Notes: a model not told the origin generated them from the letters alone. Counted from the stretch's first letter, positions 24,765 to 35,607 are shown. The stretch is 64,000 nt of DNA from Nostoc sp. UHCC 0870 (GCF_022063185.1 NZ_CP091913.1:3918001-3982000), one strand, 5' to 3'. Translations and numbers: made by a program.

Positions 24765-27700
24765 TTATATTTGATTATTTAAGGGCAGATTAACAGTAAA
24801 TACTGTACCAACTCCTAGTATACTTTTGACAAAAATTTCACCTTTATAAATATCTACACATTTTTTTACAATAGCTAATCCCAATCCAGTGCCTAGGATA
24901 TTGCCTACATTACTAGCACGATGAAAAGATTCAAATAAATGGGGAATATCTTCTGGGGGAATCCCAATTCCTTCATCTTGGATTTCAAATATAGCTTGTC
25001 CATTTAAAGTCTTCAGCATAAATTTTATATGGCTATTAGCAGGTGAATATTTGATGGCATTAGATAGTAAATTACTGAGAATATGTCCTAGCAATTTATC
25101 ATCCATACAACATTCAATAGATTCTTTTTCACTGGTAAAATCAATTTGGTAATTACTAAAATGTACTTGAGTTTCTTCGACTAAATGACGGCAATATGCA
25201 ACTAAATCAAAGGATTGGGGTACGAACTCTAGTTTTCCCGCTTCTGCCTTACCAATGATCAAAACATCATCTAACATTTCAGTCATGCGCTTAACAGCAG
25301 TTTGAATCCGGTTTAGATGTGTAAGTTGTTTTTCCGGTGTCAATTTGTGGTGGTAATGTTCTAGTAACTCTGAGGAAGACAGAATAATACTTAAAGGAGT
25401 GCGAAATTCATGGGAAGTCATGGAGACAAAGCGGGATTTGAGTTCGCTAAGTTCTTTTTCTTTCTCTAGTCCTACTTTTAATTCTTCTTCTAGTTGTTTG
25501 CGATCTGTAATATCTGCCCTGTAGCCGACTAGTTCCACTGGGTTACCGATGTCATCTCGCACTACCTTGCCTTTATCGTATAGCCAACGATAAGTCCCAT
25601 CTTGATGTAAAAAGCGGTATTCCAGCTTATAATGCCCTTGCTGTAAGACATTGGCAAGATTGGCAACCACTTGCGGGATATCTTCTGGGTGGATACGACT
25701 TATCCAAAAGCTAGAATCTTCTGTAATTTGCGCTGCTTCATAGCCAAGTAGAGTGCTGACATTTTCGCTGATAAACAAAGCACCAAAATCGCCAGAGGTT
25801 TTGCAAGCATAGATAATGGCTGGGCTAGATGTCAGTAAATATTGGAGTCGCTGTTGGCTAATTAGTAGTGCTGTTTCTGCTTGTTGACGTTCAGTGATAT
25901 CTGTTTGAATGCCAATGTAATGAGTGAGTTTATCTGTATGATCGTAAACTGGGGAAATATTTAACTCACTCCAAAATAAACTGCCATCTTTACGGTAGTC
26001 GCGGAGGATGACAGTACCAGCCTTTCCAGTTTGCATAGCAGCATTAAGTTCTTGTAACCCTGGTTGATTAATCTCTGCACTATGGAATAAGCGAAAATTT
26101 TGTCCAATCACTTCTTCGTAGGAATAGCCAGTGATTCTCTCAAAGGCAGGATTAACATAAATGATTGGCCCGTTGGGGATACTCGCATCGGCAATGATAA
26201 TGCCATTACTGCTAGCAGCGATCGCCCGATCGCGCAGTCGTAATCCTTCCTCTACTTGCTGACGCTTGGTAATGTCAGTGTGAATACATACTGTGCCGAA
26301 AATTTTGCCCTTAGTATCTTTAATGGCATCAATGCGGAGGTCAACTTGCAAGATTTGACCTGTGCGCGATCGCATCGTCACTTCACCGCGCCAAGACTGT
26401 CCCCGATGGATAGCAGTTAATATTTGTTGACTGTCTTGAGGCTGTTGGGAAATCACCCAAGTTCCCCCAGCCGCCTCTAGTTGCTCTAGATTATAACCAT
26501 ATAATCCCACAAAGGCTGGGTTAACATAAATACTTACACCCCTAACGTCAGTGATGACAACAGCATCACTCGTACTTTCTATGGCTTTTTGAAAACGTAA
26601 TAGAGATTCTTCTGCTAATTTGCGATCGGTAATGTCGCGGGTTACTTTAGAAAATCCTCGCAAATTGCCGCTTGCATCTCGTAATGCCGTTAAAATACAG
26701 TTTGCCCAAAAGTTTGAGCCATCCTTGCGAACAAAAATACTCTCACATTCACATCTACCCTGGGCTGCTGCCATCTCTAACTGTTGCTGTGGTATATCTT
26801 GAGCAATCTCTTCTGGTGGGAAAAAACAGGAAAAATGCCGCCCAACGATTTCTGGGGTTTGATATCCAGTAATACATTCTGCACCAGAGTTCCAACTCAT
26901 GACTTGACCTTGGGGGTCAAGCATATAAATTGCATAGTCTTTAATGCTTTCTACTAATAAGCGAAAATATTCTTCACTTTGACGCAGTTCTTCTTCAGCC
27001 CGTTTGCGGTCTGTAATATCTGTAGATATACCACAGACAGCATAAGAAACACCATTACTATCTTTTAAAGGAAACTTAACAGAAATGTAGGTGTATAAAC
27101 CATCTTCTTGAGGGACTATTTCTTCTACTTCGATGGGATTACCACCTGCAATAACCAAGTGGTTATTAACTGCAAAGCCATCAGCAACATGACGAGGCCA
27201 AACATCGTATATGCTTTTGCCTACAATTTCGTCTTGAGTGGTATGAAATAGTTTTTCGTATTGGTGATTAACCAGTACAAATCTATTTTGAGTATCTATT
27301 AAGTAAATGACCGCCGGTGAGTTATCCAAAATCGCCTGTAGTCGCGCCTGTATCTCCCGCAATTTCGACTCAGCTTGTTTACGAGCCGTGACATCTCGAT
27401 CTATGCCTCGGTAGCCACAAAATTTCCCCTCAGCATTAAATATTGGTACGCCACTAGTTTCTAGAGTTACTAGATGCCCATCTTTATGGAGGTTAATGTT
27501 TTCTAGACATTTAAATGGTTGTTGAGCAGCTGCAATTGGCTCAAAGATGCTCAATACACGTTCCAATTCTTCAGGCGGTAACAGTTCTAAGGGACTTTTA
27601 CCTAATAATTCCTGTGGTTCATAACCTAAAATATCTCTGATTTTGGGACTGACATAGGTATAGATAATGTTTTCATCTACTTCCCACACCCAATCACTGC

Positions 27701-30002
27701 TAGTCTCCACCAAGTTACGGAATCGTTCTTCGCTTTCTTGTAGGGCTACTTCAGCTTGTTTGCGTTTGATGCCAATAGCTATTTCGTGAGCAGCAATACC
27801 CAAGGCAGTAAAGGTAGATTCTCTGAGGATTTGGCGAGAAAACAGGGCTATGACTCCCAAGGTTTCCCCTTCTACTATTAAGGGATAGCCAGCGAAAGCA
27901 ACCATACTTTCCTGTTTAGCCCACTCTTTATTACTGATGCGGGGGTCGTCCTGTACAGAGTTGGTGAGATAGGGTTGACCTGCTTGAGCAATTAAACCAA
28001 TTTTGAACTGACCTAATGGTACAGACCTATGTTGCCCATCAATGTGGGTGTATATCCCTGAACTGACCTGTAATTCTAAGACATTGTTTTGGGGGTTTAG
28101 TAGCCAAATCCGGGCAAAGGCAGCATCCAAATTTTTGACTAGAGCCTCGGTGCAGTGGCGCATCATCTCTTGTAAGGTGGAACTTTGAGTCAGAATAGTA
28201 TCAACTTCACCCCGAAAGTCTGCTAACCTGACTCGTTCTGCCAAAGCTTCCTCTGTGCGTTTATGATCGCTAATGTCGGTAATTGTGCCAACATAACTAA
28301 GAATGTTGCCTGTCTCTTCTTTCTCGGCAACTGCCTGACCAATAACCCAACGGTAACTACCATCAGGACGTTGAAATCGATACTCTGAACGAAATACTTG
28401 GTTGTTGGCTACCGCTTCATACCACTGTTGCCATACGTGTTCTTGGTCGGCGGGATGAATAGCCCGAACCCAGCCTTGACCCGCCGCCTCTTGTGGGGTC
28501 ATCTGGGCAATTTCACACCAACATTGATTGACATAGATACAATTACCACTAACATCTGTGCGGAAAATGCCTACAGGAGAGATTTTCGCTATGGTTTGAT
28601 AGCGGCTTTCGCTCTCTCTCAAGGAAACTTTGGCTGTAACAAGATCGTGAATATCGGTGTTAGTACCAAACCAGTTGACTATATTACCTTCATGATCTCG
28701 TAAAGGTAAGGCGCGTCCTAAGTGCCAACGATAGGTGATAGCATCTGCCGACAACAGCCGCAGTTCTATTTCGTAATTAGCACCTGTAGCTAGGGAATGA
28801 CTCCAAGCAGCTAGACACCTTTCCTGATCGTCGGGATGGACAAATTTCTCCCACTGCCAACCCAATATTTGTTCTGGAGTAGTGCCGAAATAGTCCAGGG
28901 TGCGTTGGTTGACATATTCACAATAACCATCTGCTCTAGTAATCCACACTTGTTGGGGGATAGATTCTGCCAGAAAACGAAAACGTTCTTCACTTGTGGC
29001 TAAAGCTGTTTGTTCTGCCAGCAGTTGCTCATTTTTTTGTTGCAGGGCGATCGCGCGTTCTGCTAATTGCATTTCTAGCTCTTGGTTCGCTTGTGTTAAG
29101 CTAGCCTGTGCTTCTAGGCGATGGTCAATATCCATCGTGACTCCAATCATCCGAGTGGGTCTACCTATCCTATCTCTTAGGACTGTTCCCCTGGCTAAAA
29201 CCCTTTTATAAGCAGATGTTTGTCCTGAAATGAGTAACCGATGCTCTATCTCAAATGAACCAAGATTAGCGATCGCTGATTGGTTAGCCAGCTCAACTAT
29301 TTCTCGATCATCAGGATGTACTAAAGTCATCACTTCATCCCAATAAACTGTCCCCTTTGCTTCTGGCTCACTACCCACAACAACATTATTCAAGAAATAG
29401 ATTTGATTATTAGTAAGATTCCGTTCCCAATAAATTGTTTTGGTTGTCTCCAGTGCTAACTTTAATTTGGCTGTGTTCTCTTCATTAACATCTATGCTTT
29501 GCTGTCCCCAAAATTCATTTAAGGTACTAGCTTCAGTCTTGAATATCGCCTCTGAAACATTCCCTACTACTGATTCTGGTGTACTACTATCTGCTGGTAT
29601 TTCCAGAGATTGCAAAATACTTTCAGCTGTGACTGTTCCTATTAGTTTACCTTGTTCATCTATAACTAATAAGCAACTTGATTGATATTGATGTAACCGT
29701 GAAAGTACGGTGGCTATATTCAGCAATTGGCAAGGTTTGATTGTCATTGCTGTGTGCTGTTGCATGACAGCAGAAATTTTCGTTGTTGTACAGTCAACAC
29801 CCAACGCCATAAGCTTGACCAACTGTTGTGCTGATAACCACCCTACTACCTGTGAATCAGCAACTACAACGATACCAGTCCCTCCCTCATCCATTTGTGA
29901 GATTGCCTCTGACACTAGTGTTTCTGGCTCAACCGTCAGTGGTGAACAGTTAATAATTGATTGTAAGCATCGTAGCCAGAGAAGCTGAGGTAATGAGGGC
30001 AT
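24765..30002 (-). CDS. Giant cytosolic histidine kinase with CBS pair, many PAS domains and GAF
   Basis: 1745 residues, no membrane segment. By sequence: CBS pair about 15-135; a PAS near 190-305, then a short coiled coil; two PAS to about 585; GAF about 590-755 (REVDTILTQSSTLQEMMRHC); six more PAS domains to about 1515, each closing with a PAC-type ending such as DITDRK. HisKA has its His near 1529 (SMTSHEFRTPLSII), and the HATPase (1640-1745) has DEGIGIPPEDIP and GTGLGLAIVKK. The catalytic parts are complete. Such kinases integrate redox, light or small ligands. The CBS pair at the N-terminus suggests adenylate sensing. It heads the cluster with REC-EAL and REC-kinase genes. Confidence 0.94.
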   Translation of the reverse strand: MPSLPQLLWLRCLQSIINCSPLTVEPETLVSEAISQMDEGGTGIVVVADSQVVGWLSAQQLVKLMALGVDCTTTKISAVMQQHTAMTIKPCQLLNIATVLSRLHQYQSSCLLVIDEQGKLIGTVTAESILQSLEIPADSSTPESVVGNVSEAIFKTEASTLNEFWGQQSIDVNEENTAKLKLALETTKTIYWERNLTNNQIYFLNNVVVGSEPEAKGTVYWDEVMTLVHPDDREIVELANQSAIANLGSFEIEHRLLISGQTSAYKRVLARGTVLRDRIGRPTRMIGVTMDIDHRLEAQASLTQANQELEMQLAERAIALQQKNEQLLAEQTALATSEERFRFLAESIPQQVWITRADGYCEYVNQRTLDYFGTTPEQILGWQWEKFVHPDDQERCLAAWSHSLATGANYEIELRLLSADAITYRWHLGRALPLRDHEGNIVNWFGTNTDIHDLVTAKVSLRESESRYQTIAKISPVGIFRTDVSGNCIYVNQCWCEIAQMTPQEAAGQGWVRAIHPADQEHVWQQWYEAVANNQVFRSEYRFQRPDGSYRWVIGQAVAEKEETGNILSYVGTITDISDHKRTEEALAERVRLADFRGEVDTILTQSSTLQEMMRHCTEALVKNLDAAFARIWLLNPQNNVLELQVSSGIYTHIDGQHRSVPLGQFKIGLIAQAGQPYLTNSVQDDPRISNKEWAKQESMVAFAGYPLIVEGETLGVIALFSRQILRESTFTALGIAAHEIAIGIKRKQAEVALQESEERFRNLVETSSDWVWEVDENIIYTYVSPKIRDILGYEPQELLGKSPLELLPPEELERVLSIFEPIAAAQQPFKCLENINLHKDGHLVTLETSGVPIFNAEGKFCGYRGIDRDVTARKQAESKLREIQARLQAILDNSPAVIYLIDTQNRFVLVNHQYEKLFHTTQDEIVGKSIYDVWPRHVADGFAVNNHLVIAGGNPIEVEEIVPQEDGLYTYISVKFPLKDSNGVSYAVCGISTDITDRKRAEEELRQSEEYFRLLVESIKDYAIYMLDPQGQVMSWNSGAECITGYQTPEIVGRHFSCFFPPEEIAQDIPQQQLEMAAAQGRCECESIFVRKDGSNFWANCILTALRDASGNLRGFSKVTRDITDRKLAEESLLRFQKAIESTSDAVVITDVRGVSIYVNPAFVGLYGYNLEQLEAAGGTWVISQQPQDSQQILTAIHRGQSWRGEVTMRSRTGQILQVDLRIDAIKDTKGKIFGTVCIHTDITKRQQVEEGLRLRDRAIAASSNGIIIADASIPNGPIIYVNPAFERITGYSYEEVIGQNFRLFHSAEINQPGLQELNAAMQTGKAGTVILRDYRKDGSLFWSELNISPVYDHTDKLTHYIGIQTDITERQQAETALLISQQRLQYLLTSSPAIIYACKTSGDFGALFISENVSTLLGYEAAQITEDSSFWISRIHPEDIPQVVANLANVLQQGHYKLEYRFLHQDGTYRWLYDKGKVVRDDIGNPVELVGYRADITDRKQLEEELKVGLEKEKELSELKSRFVSMTSHEFRTPLSIILSSSELLEHYHHKLTPEKQLTHLNRIQTAVKRMTEMLDDVLIIGKAEAGKLEFVPQSFDLVAYCRHLVEETQVHFSNYQIDFTSEKESIECCMDDKLLGHILSNLLSNAIKYSPANSHIKFMLKTLNGQAIFEIQDEGIGIPPEDIPHLFESFHRASNVGNILGTGLGLAIVKKCVDIYKGEIFVKSILGVGTVFTVNLPLNNQI

Positions 30003-30242
30003 AGATGGTTAATATAGCAAGTATCAAAAGATAGATTTCTCACGTATATGCTTTCGGTATTGTATCTATTTTGCTGCTAAATAAATAATAATATCTCTCG
30101 TATAAATACCATAATTTTAGTATGAAGAAATACAACAATCAAGACTAGCCAATTTGAAGCTGTAATTTGCTGATTTTGCATGGGGCTATGCTGCTGCTAT
30201 CGCTAGCTTTTAGGATTAAAACGATATAAATCGAGAAATTGA

Positions 30243-32948
30243 TCAAAATTTCGGACTTTGATTAGTTCTCTGCTGAGAATTTAGCTCTAACCGCTTCTCA
30301 CCATACCGTAACAGCCTTTCTATAGTGGATAGACGATTTTCCCAAGCTTTGATTTGGTAACTATTACTAATATTTTGGTCGCGCATCCACACCCGAAACT
30401 GAGATTGGAAGCGTGTTAGGCTGGATTTAGCAACGAGCAATTTCCTGGGAGAAGGTGAAGTTGCTAATTGAGTTAAAGCATTTTGTAATACTTCCGCCTG
30501 GCTGTGAAACTCTGAAATTACCTTGGGCGATATTTGTAATTTTTCTTGATGTAAAACTAAACGCCATTCTCTCTGTAGTGCATTATACCTAGTTACAGCC
30601 GATTGTAAGGGGTCACGATGGGGTATAGGTTCATTAATTACAGATGCAAACTTACCTTGAGTGTTAACAAAGAGCTTGTGTAATTCATGGTTAACATTTT
30701 CGGCAGCAAAAAGAGCATAACCACCAACTGGCAAATCCCTGACCAATTGCAGTTGGTCTAATGTTCCTAGGGTAGGTAAAGAAAGCAGGCGAATTCCTGG
30801 TATTAACAAGGTAGAGCCTAACTGAGTCGAAGCGATCCAAGGTTGCGCTAGCTGTTGAAAGCGCACAGTATCTTGGGCATAAGTCATGGGAATAATTAAA
30901 TCAATATCCCCTCGTCGCGCCCACACTTCCCAGTGTTGTTGCAATTTCTGGATACGTTCTGCTTCTGGTAGCGGAAAGACAGCCACCGACAAAATCAAGT
31001 TAGTTCGCTTTTGGCGCATCATCTGTGATACTTCGGTCACAAAGCTATCTACTTGCTGAGTGCGAAATGCTGTCCACTGTTGCCACAATTGAGCTTGACT
31101 TGGTGTAATAGTTACTGGGTCTACCCCTGTGAGTTTTTGAAATTCCCCTCTAGCAGCTTGACCATAACCATAAGTCCGACCGGCGGCTGGGTCTTGAAAA
31201 GGATAGCGAATATAGTCTAGTTGTAGTCCATCTACCTTGTAGCGGGTGACAATCTCCTCATACAATTTGAGTAAATACTGCCGCGCTTCGGGATTAGCTG
31301 GGTCAAGAAATGGCTTGGTCTGACCTACAGGAATAATTTTGCCCTGGTTATCGTAGTTAGCCCAACCAGGATGAGCCGCCAGCACTGGCCCGGGATAATC
31401 AGGATTGATGTTGAGCAGTTCATTATGACGCTGATTTCCCACAGCAAAAGTCCACACCCAAGCGTGTAACTCCATCCCGCGCTCATGGGCTAATTTCACC
31501 CCCACAGCCAAAGGGTCCCAATCCCGAATTAATGGGTTTTGCTGTGGTGCAACTTGGCTGGGATAAATGGGATAACCAGCATTGACAACTTCAAAAAAAA
31601 TAGTATTGATACCAGATTGTGCTAGGCGGTCAAAAACTTTACTTAGTCCTTGTTCGCCACCTGCACGGACAATTGTCCCTCGGTCTAACCACACAGCCCG
31701 AATTTCGGCTGGTGCTAATCTCCGATCAACGGGAAACTGTTTCCACAAGTTATTTCTAGCTACTAGCCATTGTTGACGAGCCAGGGCGTAATTTTTATTG
31801 GCAATCAACCGAGGTAAGTTGTTAACTATGACCCTAGCTTGTGCTAAAACTTGCTCTTGATTAGGTATGGGCGTAACCAATCTAGTAGTAGCCAATTGTC
31901 TATCTTCTCCCTTGACAGACTGGGATACGTCAGACTTCGGAGCATTGGCTAAAGCTGCTAAATGTGCGCTTTCAACTCGACCAATGAGATTTTCTAGCTG
32001 TTGTTGCATGGCGGCTGCTTCGCCAGCATTAATAGGTTCATGAGAATTAGGGACAACATCCCAACGGACTGTTTGTTCTAGTTGGTCTATAGCCTCATCC
32101 TGTTTCCTTGTAGAGACAGGATTTATCGCGTCTGTTGGGGACGTGGGAGAAGTAGAGGGAGTCTTAGCGATTGGTGCAGGGCAATTTGGGGCAGATTCTG
32201 TGATTTTTTGATTACCATTGGCTGGTGTGGAGATATGACGATTGAGCGCAACTTGTAACCAAGCCGTATCTAATTCAGCAGAGGAAGCTGCATCTGTTCC
32301 CCACCGCCAACCCAACAAAGTAGAACGTTCTGTACTCACCACCGCAGCCGCGTTATCTTGGGAATTCCAAACAGCCACAGCTTTGCTAGCACCATCATTA
32401 GGAACTAAAACACCGCCATGCACCTGACCAAAAAGTCCCTTTTGGTTTACCCAGGCTGGAAGTTGAGTTTTTGGTGGTTTAAGTTGCTGTTTATTATTGA
32501 GGCTAAATCCCCAATAGCTTCCCAAGAGGTTTTTCAACAACTGACGCACTCCGGGGGCTGAGAGACTACCTACCGCACCGCTAGCAATCAAATTACCGCC
32601 TTTGTTTGTCCATCTTTCTAGAGCGATCGCTTGCTCTGCTGTTAGTGTTTCAATATTGGGTAAGAATAACACCTGGCGATCGCCCCAATCTGCTGCACTC
32701 TTCACGTTCTCTAGGGGAAGTACACAATAGGGTACGCCAATAGTTTGTAAGCGTTTGGTAATTCCTATCCAATGCTGTGTATTTTCTGGGCTTTGTACCA
32801 CACTCAAAACAGGTGCTGGTGTAGCGGCCTTGACTGACACAATATTTAAACAGTTAACAATAATAAATTGAGCTGTAAAAATGAAGAATCTGTGATTTTT
32901 TAATAACAATTTGGGATTCTTTTTATTGTCTAACACCTGACTCTTCAC
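30243..32948 (-). CDS. Secreted GHL10-type glycoside hydrolase-like protein
   Basis: 901 residues. A hydrophobic signal segment is near 27-42 (FIFTAQFIIVNCLNIVSVKA). Residues about 45-240 resemble a glutamine-amidotransferase-like/DUF4350-like fold. A large TIM-barrel region (about 415-740) has the GHL10 motifs EIRAVWLDRG, GINTIFFEVVNAGYPIYPS, MELHAWVWTFAVGNQRH, GLQLDYIRYPF and IDLIIPMTYAQD. Family members are thought to act on peptidoglycan or other envelope glycans, unproven here. The C-terminus is helical. The N-terminal ATG gives the signal peptide a long basic lead. Single gene, no obvious operon partner. Confidence 0.85.
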   Translation of the reverse strand: MKSQVLDNKKNPKLLLKNHRFFIFTAQFIIVNCLNIVSVKAATPAPVLSVVQSPENTQHWIGITKRLQTIGVPYCVLPLENVKSAADWGDRQVLFLPNIETLTAEQAIALERWTNKGGNLIASGAVGSLSAPGVRQLLKNLLGSYWGFSLNNKQQLKPPKTQLPAWVNQKGLFGQVHGGVLVPNDGASKAVAVWNSQDNAAAVVSTERSTLLGWRWGTDAASSAELDTAWLQVALNRHISTPANGNQKITESAPNCPAPIAKTPSTSPTSPTDAINPVSTRKQDEAIDQLEQTVRWDVVPNSHEPINAGEAAAMQQQLENLIGRVESAHLAALANAPKSDVSQSVKGEDRQLATTRLVTPIPNQEQVLAQARVIVNNLPRLIANKNYALARQQWLVARNNLWKQFPVDRRLAPAEIRAVWLDRGTIVRAGGEQGLSKVFDRLAQSGINTIFFEVVNAGYPIYPSQVAPQQNPLIRDWDPLAVGVKLAHERGMELHAWVWTFAVGNQRHNELLNINPDYPGPVLAAHPGWANYDNQGKIIPVGQTKPFLDPANPEARQYLLKLYEEIVTRYKVDGLQLDYIRYPFQDPAAGRTYGYGQAARGEFQKLTGVDPVTITPSQAQLWQQWTAFRTQQVDSFVTEVSQMMRQKRTNLILSVAVFPLPEAERIQKLQQHWEVWARRGDIDLIIPMTYAQDTVRFQQLAQPWIASTQLGSTLLIPGIRLLSLPTLGTLDQLQLVRDLPVGGYALFAAENVNHELHKLFVNTQGKFASVINEPIPHRDPLQSAVTRYNALQREWRLVLHQEKLQISPKVISEFHSQAEVLQNALTQLATSPSPRKLLVAKSSLTRFQSQFRVWMRDQNISNSYQIKAWENRLSTIERLLRYGEKRLELNSQQRTNQSPKF

Positions 32949-33040
32949 TACACGCCCTCATTTATTAATTAACTTTTCTTTATTATTTATGAGGCAAAAT
33001 CACCATATTTTACCTCCGAAAAACGACTGAGATTTACTAA

Positions 33041-34381
33041 TTAAATTTTCACGGTATCACTAATACAAGTATTGATCAGTTCTTCTACCCCTGCTACTGG
33101 CAAAATTTTTGTATTTAATTGCTGCGCTACTTCTGCCACACTCATGTCATCTAAAAATACTAATTCTCCATGTTTAAGCATGACATTAGGCAGCAAAATT
33201 CCCTCACCTAAATCTTGCCCTTTTAAGTTTATAAGTAAGTCATGGCCTGTAATTAAGCCTGTAACACTAATAGCTTGTCCCCAATAATTACTATTTAATG
33301 CCTGCATATTCACTTCCAAACCTGCAACATTATTTAATCGTTGCACAATTGGTTGGAAAGCTTTTTCCACAGCATTACCAACAACCCAAGTTAATTTTCT
33401 GGTAGATGGAATTTCGTCTGGCAATAATTCTGCCGCCGCCGTTTCAAATTGCTTAATAAATAAGCGAATTGAACCCACCCCGTTATCAATTTGCGGATAC
33501 TCTTCATATTCAGATTCACTGGGTAATTCTGCACCACCGATCAAAAACCATTCATCAGCTAACCAAGCAATATTAGAACCAGACTTTTGCCGAAATTCTC
33601 GTGTCAGTAATTGCACTTGAGCAATCACTTCTTGAGCTTTTTCTGGGGTTACAGGTACTAGTTCATCTTGTTCAGGACGGAATCTTGTCAAACCTACTGG
33701 TACGACTGCCACCGATGCTACAGTAGGAACTTCATCAGTATAAAATGACGCTAAATCTCTTAGGGTTTGTTCCAGGTGTTGACCATCATTTATCCCCGGA
33801 CAGACGACGACTTGAGCATGAATTTGCAACCGTCTTTTTTGAAACCAGCGCAACTGTTCTAAAATTTGTCCCCCACGCTGATTTTTTAGCAGTCTAATTC
33901 TGATGTCCGGTTCTGTCGCATGAACGGAAACATACAAGGGAGACAACCGCATCTGCTCAATTCGTTGCCATTCCCTTTCCGGTAAATTGGTAAGAGTTAG
34001 ATAAGAGCCATATAAAAAGCTCAAACGATAATCATCGTCTTTGAAATACAAGCTAGAACGTTTACCTGGGGGTTGTTGATCGATAAAGCAAAACGGACAA
34101 CGGTTATTGCACTGAATCAGACCATCAAACAACGCAGTCTCAAACTCTAACCCCAGGTCTTCGTCGTAGTCCTTTTCAATTTCAACATAATGAGTTTTGC
34201 CAGAAGCATCTAAAACTTCTAATTCTAAAAATTCGTCTGAGCAGAGAAATTTATAATCAATTAAATCACGGGGCTGTGTGCCATTGATAGCTGCGATCGC
34301 ATCACCGACTTCAAAGCCAATTTCAGCTGCGATCGAGTCTGGTAATACCTTAGTAATTTTGGCAGGACGAATAGTAGTCAT
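33041..34381 (-). CDS. Cyanobacterial radical SAM protein with PDZ and DUF512 (TIGR03279-like)
   Basis: 446 residues from the ATG at 34381 (MTTIRPAKITKVLPDS). A longer start at 34402 would be inside a heptamer repeat and is rejected. An N-terminal PDZ-like domain (IAAEIGFEVGDAIAAINGTQPRDLIDY) is followed by the iron-sulfur motif CNNRCPFCFIDQ and a DUF512 C-terminal region. This family is conserved in cyanobacteria and its reaction is unknown; the cluster spacing CxxxCxxC is that of radical SAM enzymes. It shares its strand with uppP upstream (about 70 bases). Confidence 0.9.
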   Translation of the reverse strand: MTTIRPAKITKVLPDSIAAEIGFEVGDAIAAINGTQPRDLIDYKFLCSDEFLELEVLDASGKTHYVEIEKDYDEDLGLEFETALFDGLIQCNNRCPFCFIDQQPPGKRSSLYFKDDDYRLSFLYGSYLTLTNLPEREWQRIEQMRLSPLYVSVHATEPDIRIRLLKNQRGGQILEQLRWFQKRRLQIHAQVVVCPGINDGQHLEQTLRDLASFYTDEVPTVASVAVVPVGLTRFRPEQDELVPVTPEKAQEVIAQVQLLTREFRQKSGSNIAWLADEWFLIGGAELPSESEYEEYPQIDNGVGSIRLFIKQFETAAAELLPDEIPSTRKLTWVVGNAVEKAFQPIVQRLNNVAGLEVNMQALNSNYWGQAISVTGLITGHDLLINLKGQDLGEGILLPNVMLKHGELVFLDDMSVAEVAQQLNTKILPVAGVEELINTCISDTVKI

Positions 34382-34390
34382 GAGTCCAAC

Positions 34391-34424
34391 GTCAACGGTC
34401 AACAGTCAACGGTCAACAGTCAAC
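34391..34424. repeat. Short heptamer array GTCAAC(G/A)
   Basis: Nearly five 7-bp units (GTCAACG and GTCAACA alternating) stand directly before the start of the radical SAM gene. They are responsible for a false N-terminal extension of that frame. Confidence 0.9.
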
Positions 34425-34449
34425 TTAATGACTCATGACCAATGATCTA

Positions 34450-35442
34450 TTAACTATTGTTCAACAGTCTGGCACTGATTGCACTTAAAATTACTACACC
34501 AAATACCAATCGATACCAAATAAACACCCAAGTGCTTTGAGTTTTGAGGAAACGCAGTAACCCTGCGATCGCAATATAAGAAAAAATCGCCGCCGAAATT
34601 ACTCCCGCTACTAGGGGAATAATTGCCCCATCTCCTAAACTTGTATCTAATACATCTTTTAATGAAACTAACCCCGCTAAGGTAATGGCGGGAATCCCTA
34701 ACAAAAATGAAAACCTCGCGGCTGTTTCCCGTTGTAAACCCATAAATAACCCTGAAGTGAGGGTAGAACCGGAACGCGATACCCCAGGAACTAAAGCCAA
34801 GGCTTGAGCTAAACCCATTAGTAGCCCATCTTGCATTGTCAAGTGTTCAAAATCTCGCTGACGCTGACCGAGTTTTTCTGCCAAGCCTAGTAAAATTGAC
34901 ATGAAAATTGAGGCAATGGCGATCGCTCCTAGGCTTCTAATGGGTGAATTATCAAAGTCGGGAATAAATCTTTTAATTAACAGTCCAAAAAAGACTATTG
35001 GTAAAGTTCCTAACAGAATACCCAATAACAAGCGGAAGTCATAATCATTGTAATCTTTCAAGGCGATCGCTCTGGTAGCTCCCTTCATAATTCTGGTCAA
35101 ATCTCCCCAGAAATACGACAACACGGCGGCTATACTACCTAGCTGAATAATGGCAGTAAACGCCACCCCCGGATCACCCCAGCCCAACGCTACGGGTACG
35201 ACTTTTAAATGGGCTGTGCTGCTAATAGGCAAAAACTCAGTCATTCCCTGCACAAAGCCTAAAACAATCGCCTGCCAAATATTCATCGCTTTTACCCCAA
35301 CTGTACTGACACTATCTGGGGTACTGAGAACTTTGATTGGAAATGCTGCTACCGATAAAACAGCAGAGACTGCACCAAGCAGCACAAACCACCGACGTTT
35401 CAATAAAGTCATAAGTCTACCTGCGATCGCTATGATTACCAA
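34450..35442 (-). CDS. uppP: Undecaprenyl-diphosphatase
   Basis: 330 residues, about eight membrane helices. The two BacA/UppP signature blocks are present: GMTEFLPISSTAHL and PGVSRSGSTLTSGL. The enzyme dephosphorylates undecaprenyl pyrophosphate to recycle the lipid carrier for peptidoglycan and polysaccharide export. The first 40-50 residues (LKRRWFVLLGAVSAVLSVAAF) form an extra hydrophobic segment beyond the usual length of about 270. The true start may be downstream, for example at MNIWQAIVLGF; both are possible. Confidence 0.93.
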   Translation of the reverse strand: MVIIAIAGRLMTLLKRRWFVLLGAVSAVLSVAAFPIKVLSTPDSVSTVGVKAMNIWQAIVLGFVQGMTEFLPISSTAHLKVVPVALGWGDPGVAFTAIIQLGSIAAVLSYFWGDLTRIMKGATRAIALKDYNDYDFRLLLGILLGTLPIVFFGLLIKRFIPDFDNSPIRSLGAIAIASIFMSILLGLAEKLGQRQRDFEHLTMQDGLLMGLAQALALVPGVSRSGSTLTSGLFMGLQRETAARFSFLLGIPAITLAGLVSLKDVLDTSLGDGAIIPLVAGVISAAIFSYIAIAGLLRFLKTQSTWVFIWYRLVFGVVILSAISARLLNNS

Positions 35443-35536
35443 TAATTAAACAAACATATCTCTCAAGAACTTGCCAGGAAAATTACCCAACAAAGCATCT
35501 CATGTTCTAGTTGGCTGTGCAAGGGACTGGGGACAA

Positions 35537-35600
35537 ATCAATTCAAAATTCAAAATTCAAAATTAAATAACTGGGGATTGGGGACTGGGGACTGGGAAGC
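35537..35600. repeat. AT-rich and GGGACTGGG low-complexity repeats
   Basis: CAAAATT repeats (about 35540-35566) are followed by GGGGATTGGGGACTGGGGACT. The same families recur at 42607, 44890 and 58813 (AT-rich), and 43740 (G-rich). Confidence 0.8.
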
Positions 35601-35607
35601 AATTTTG

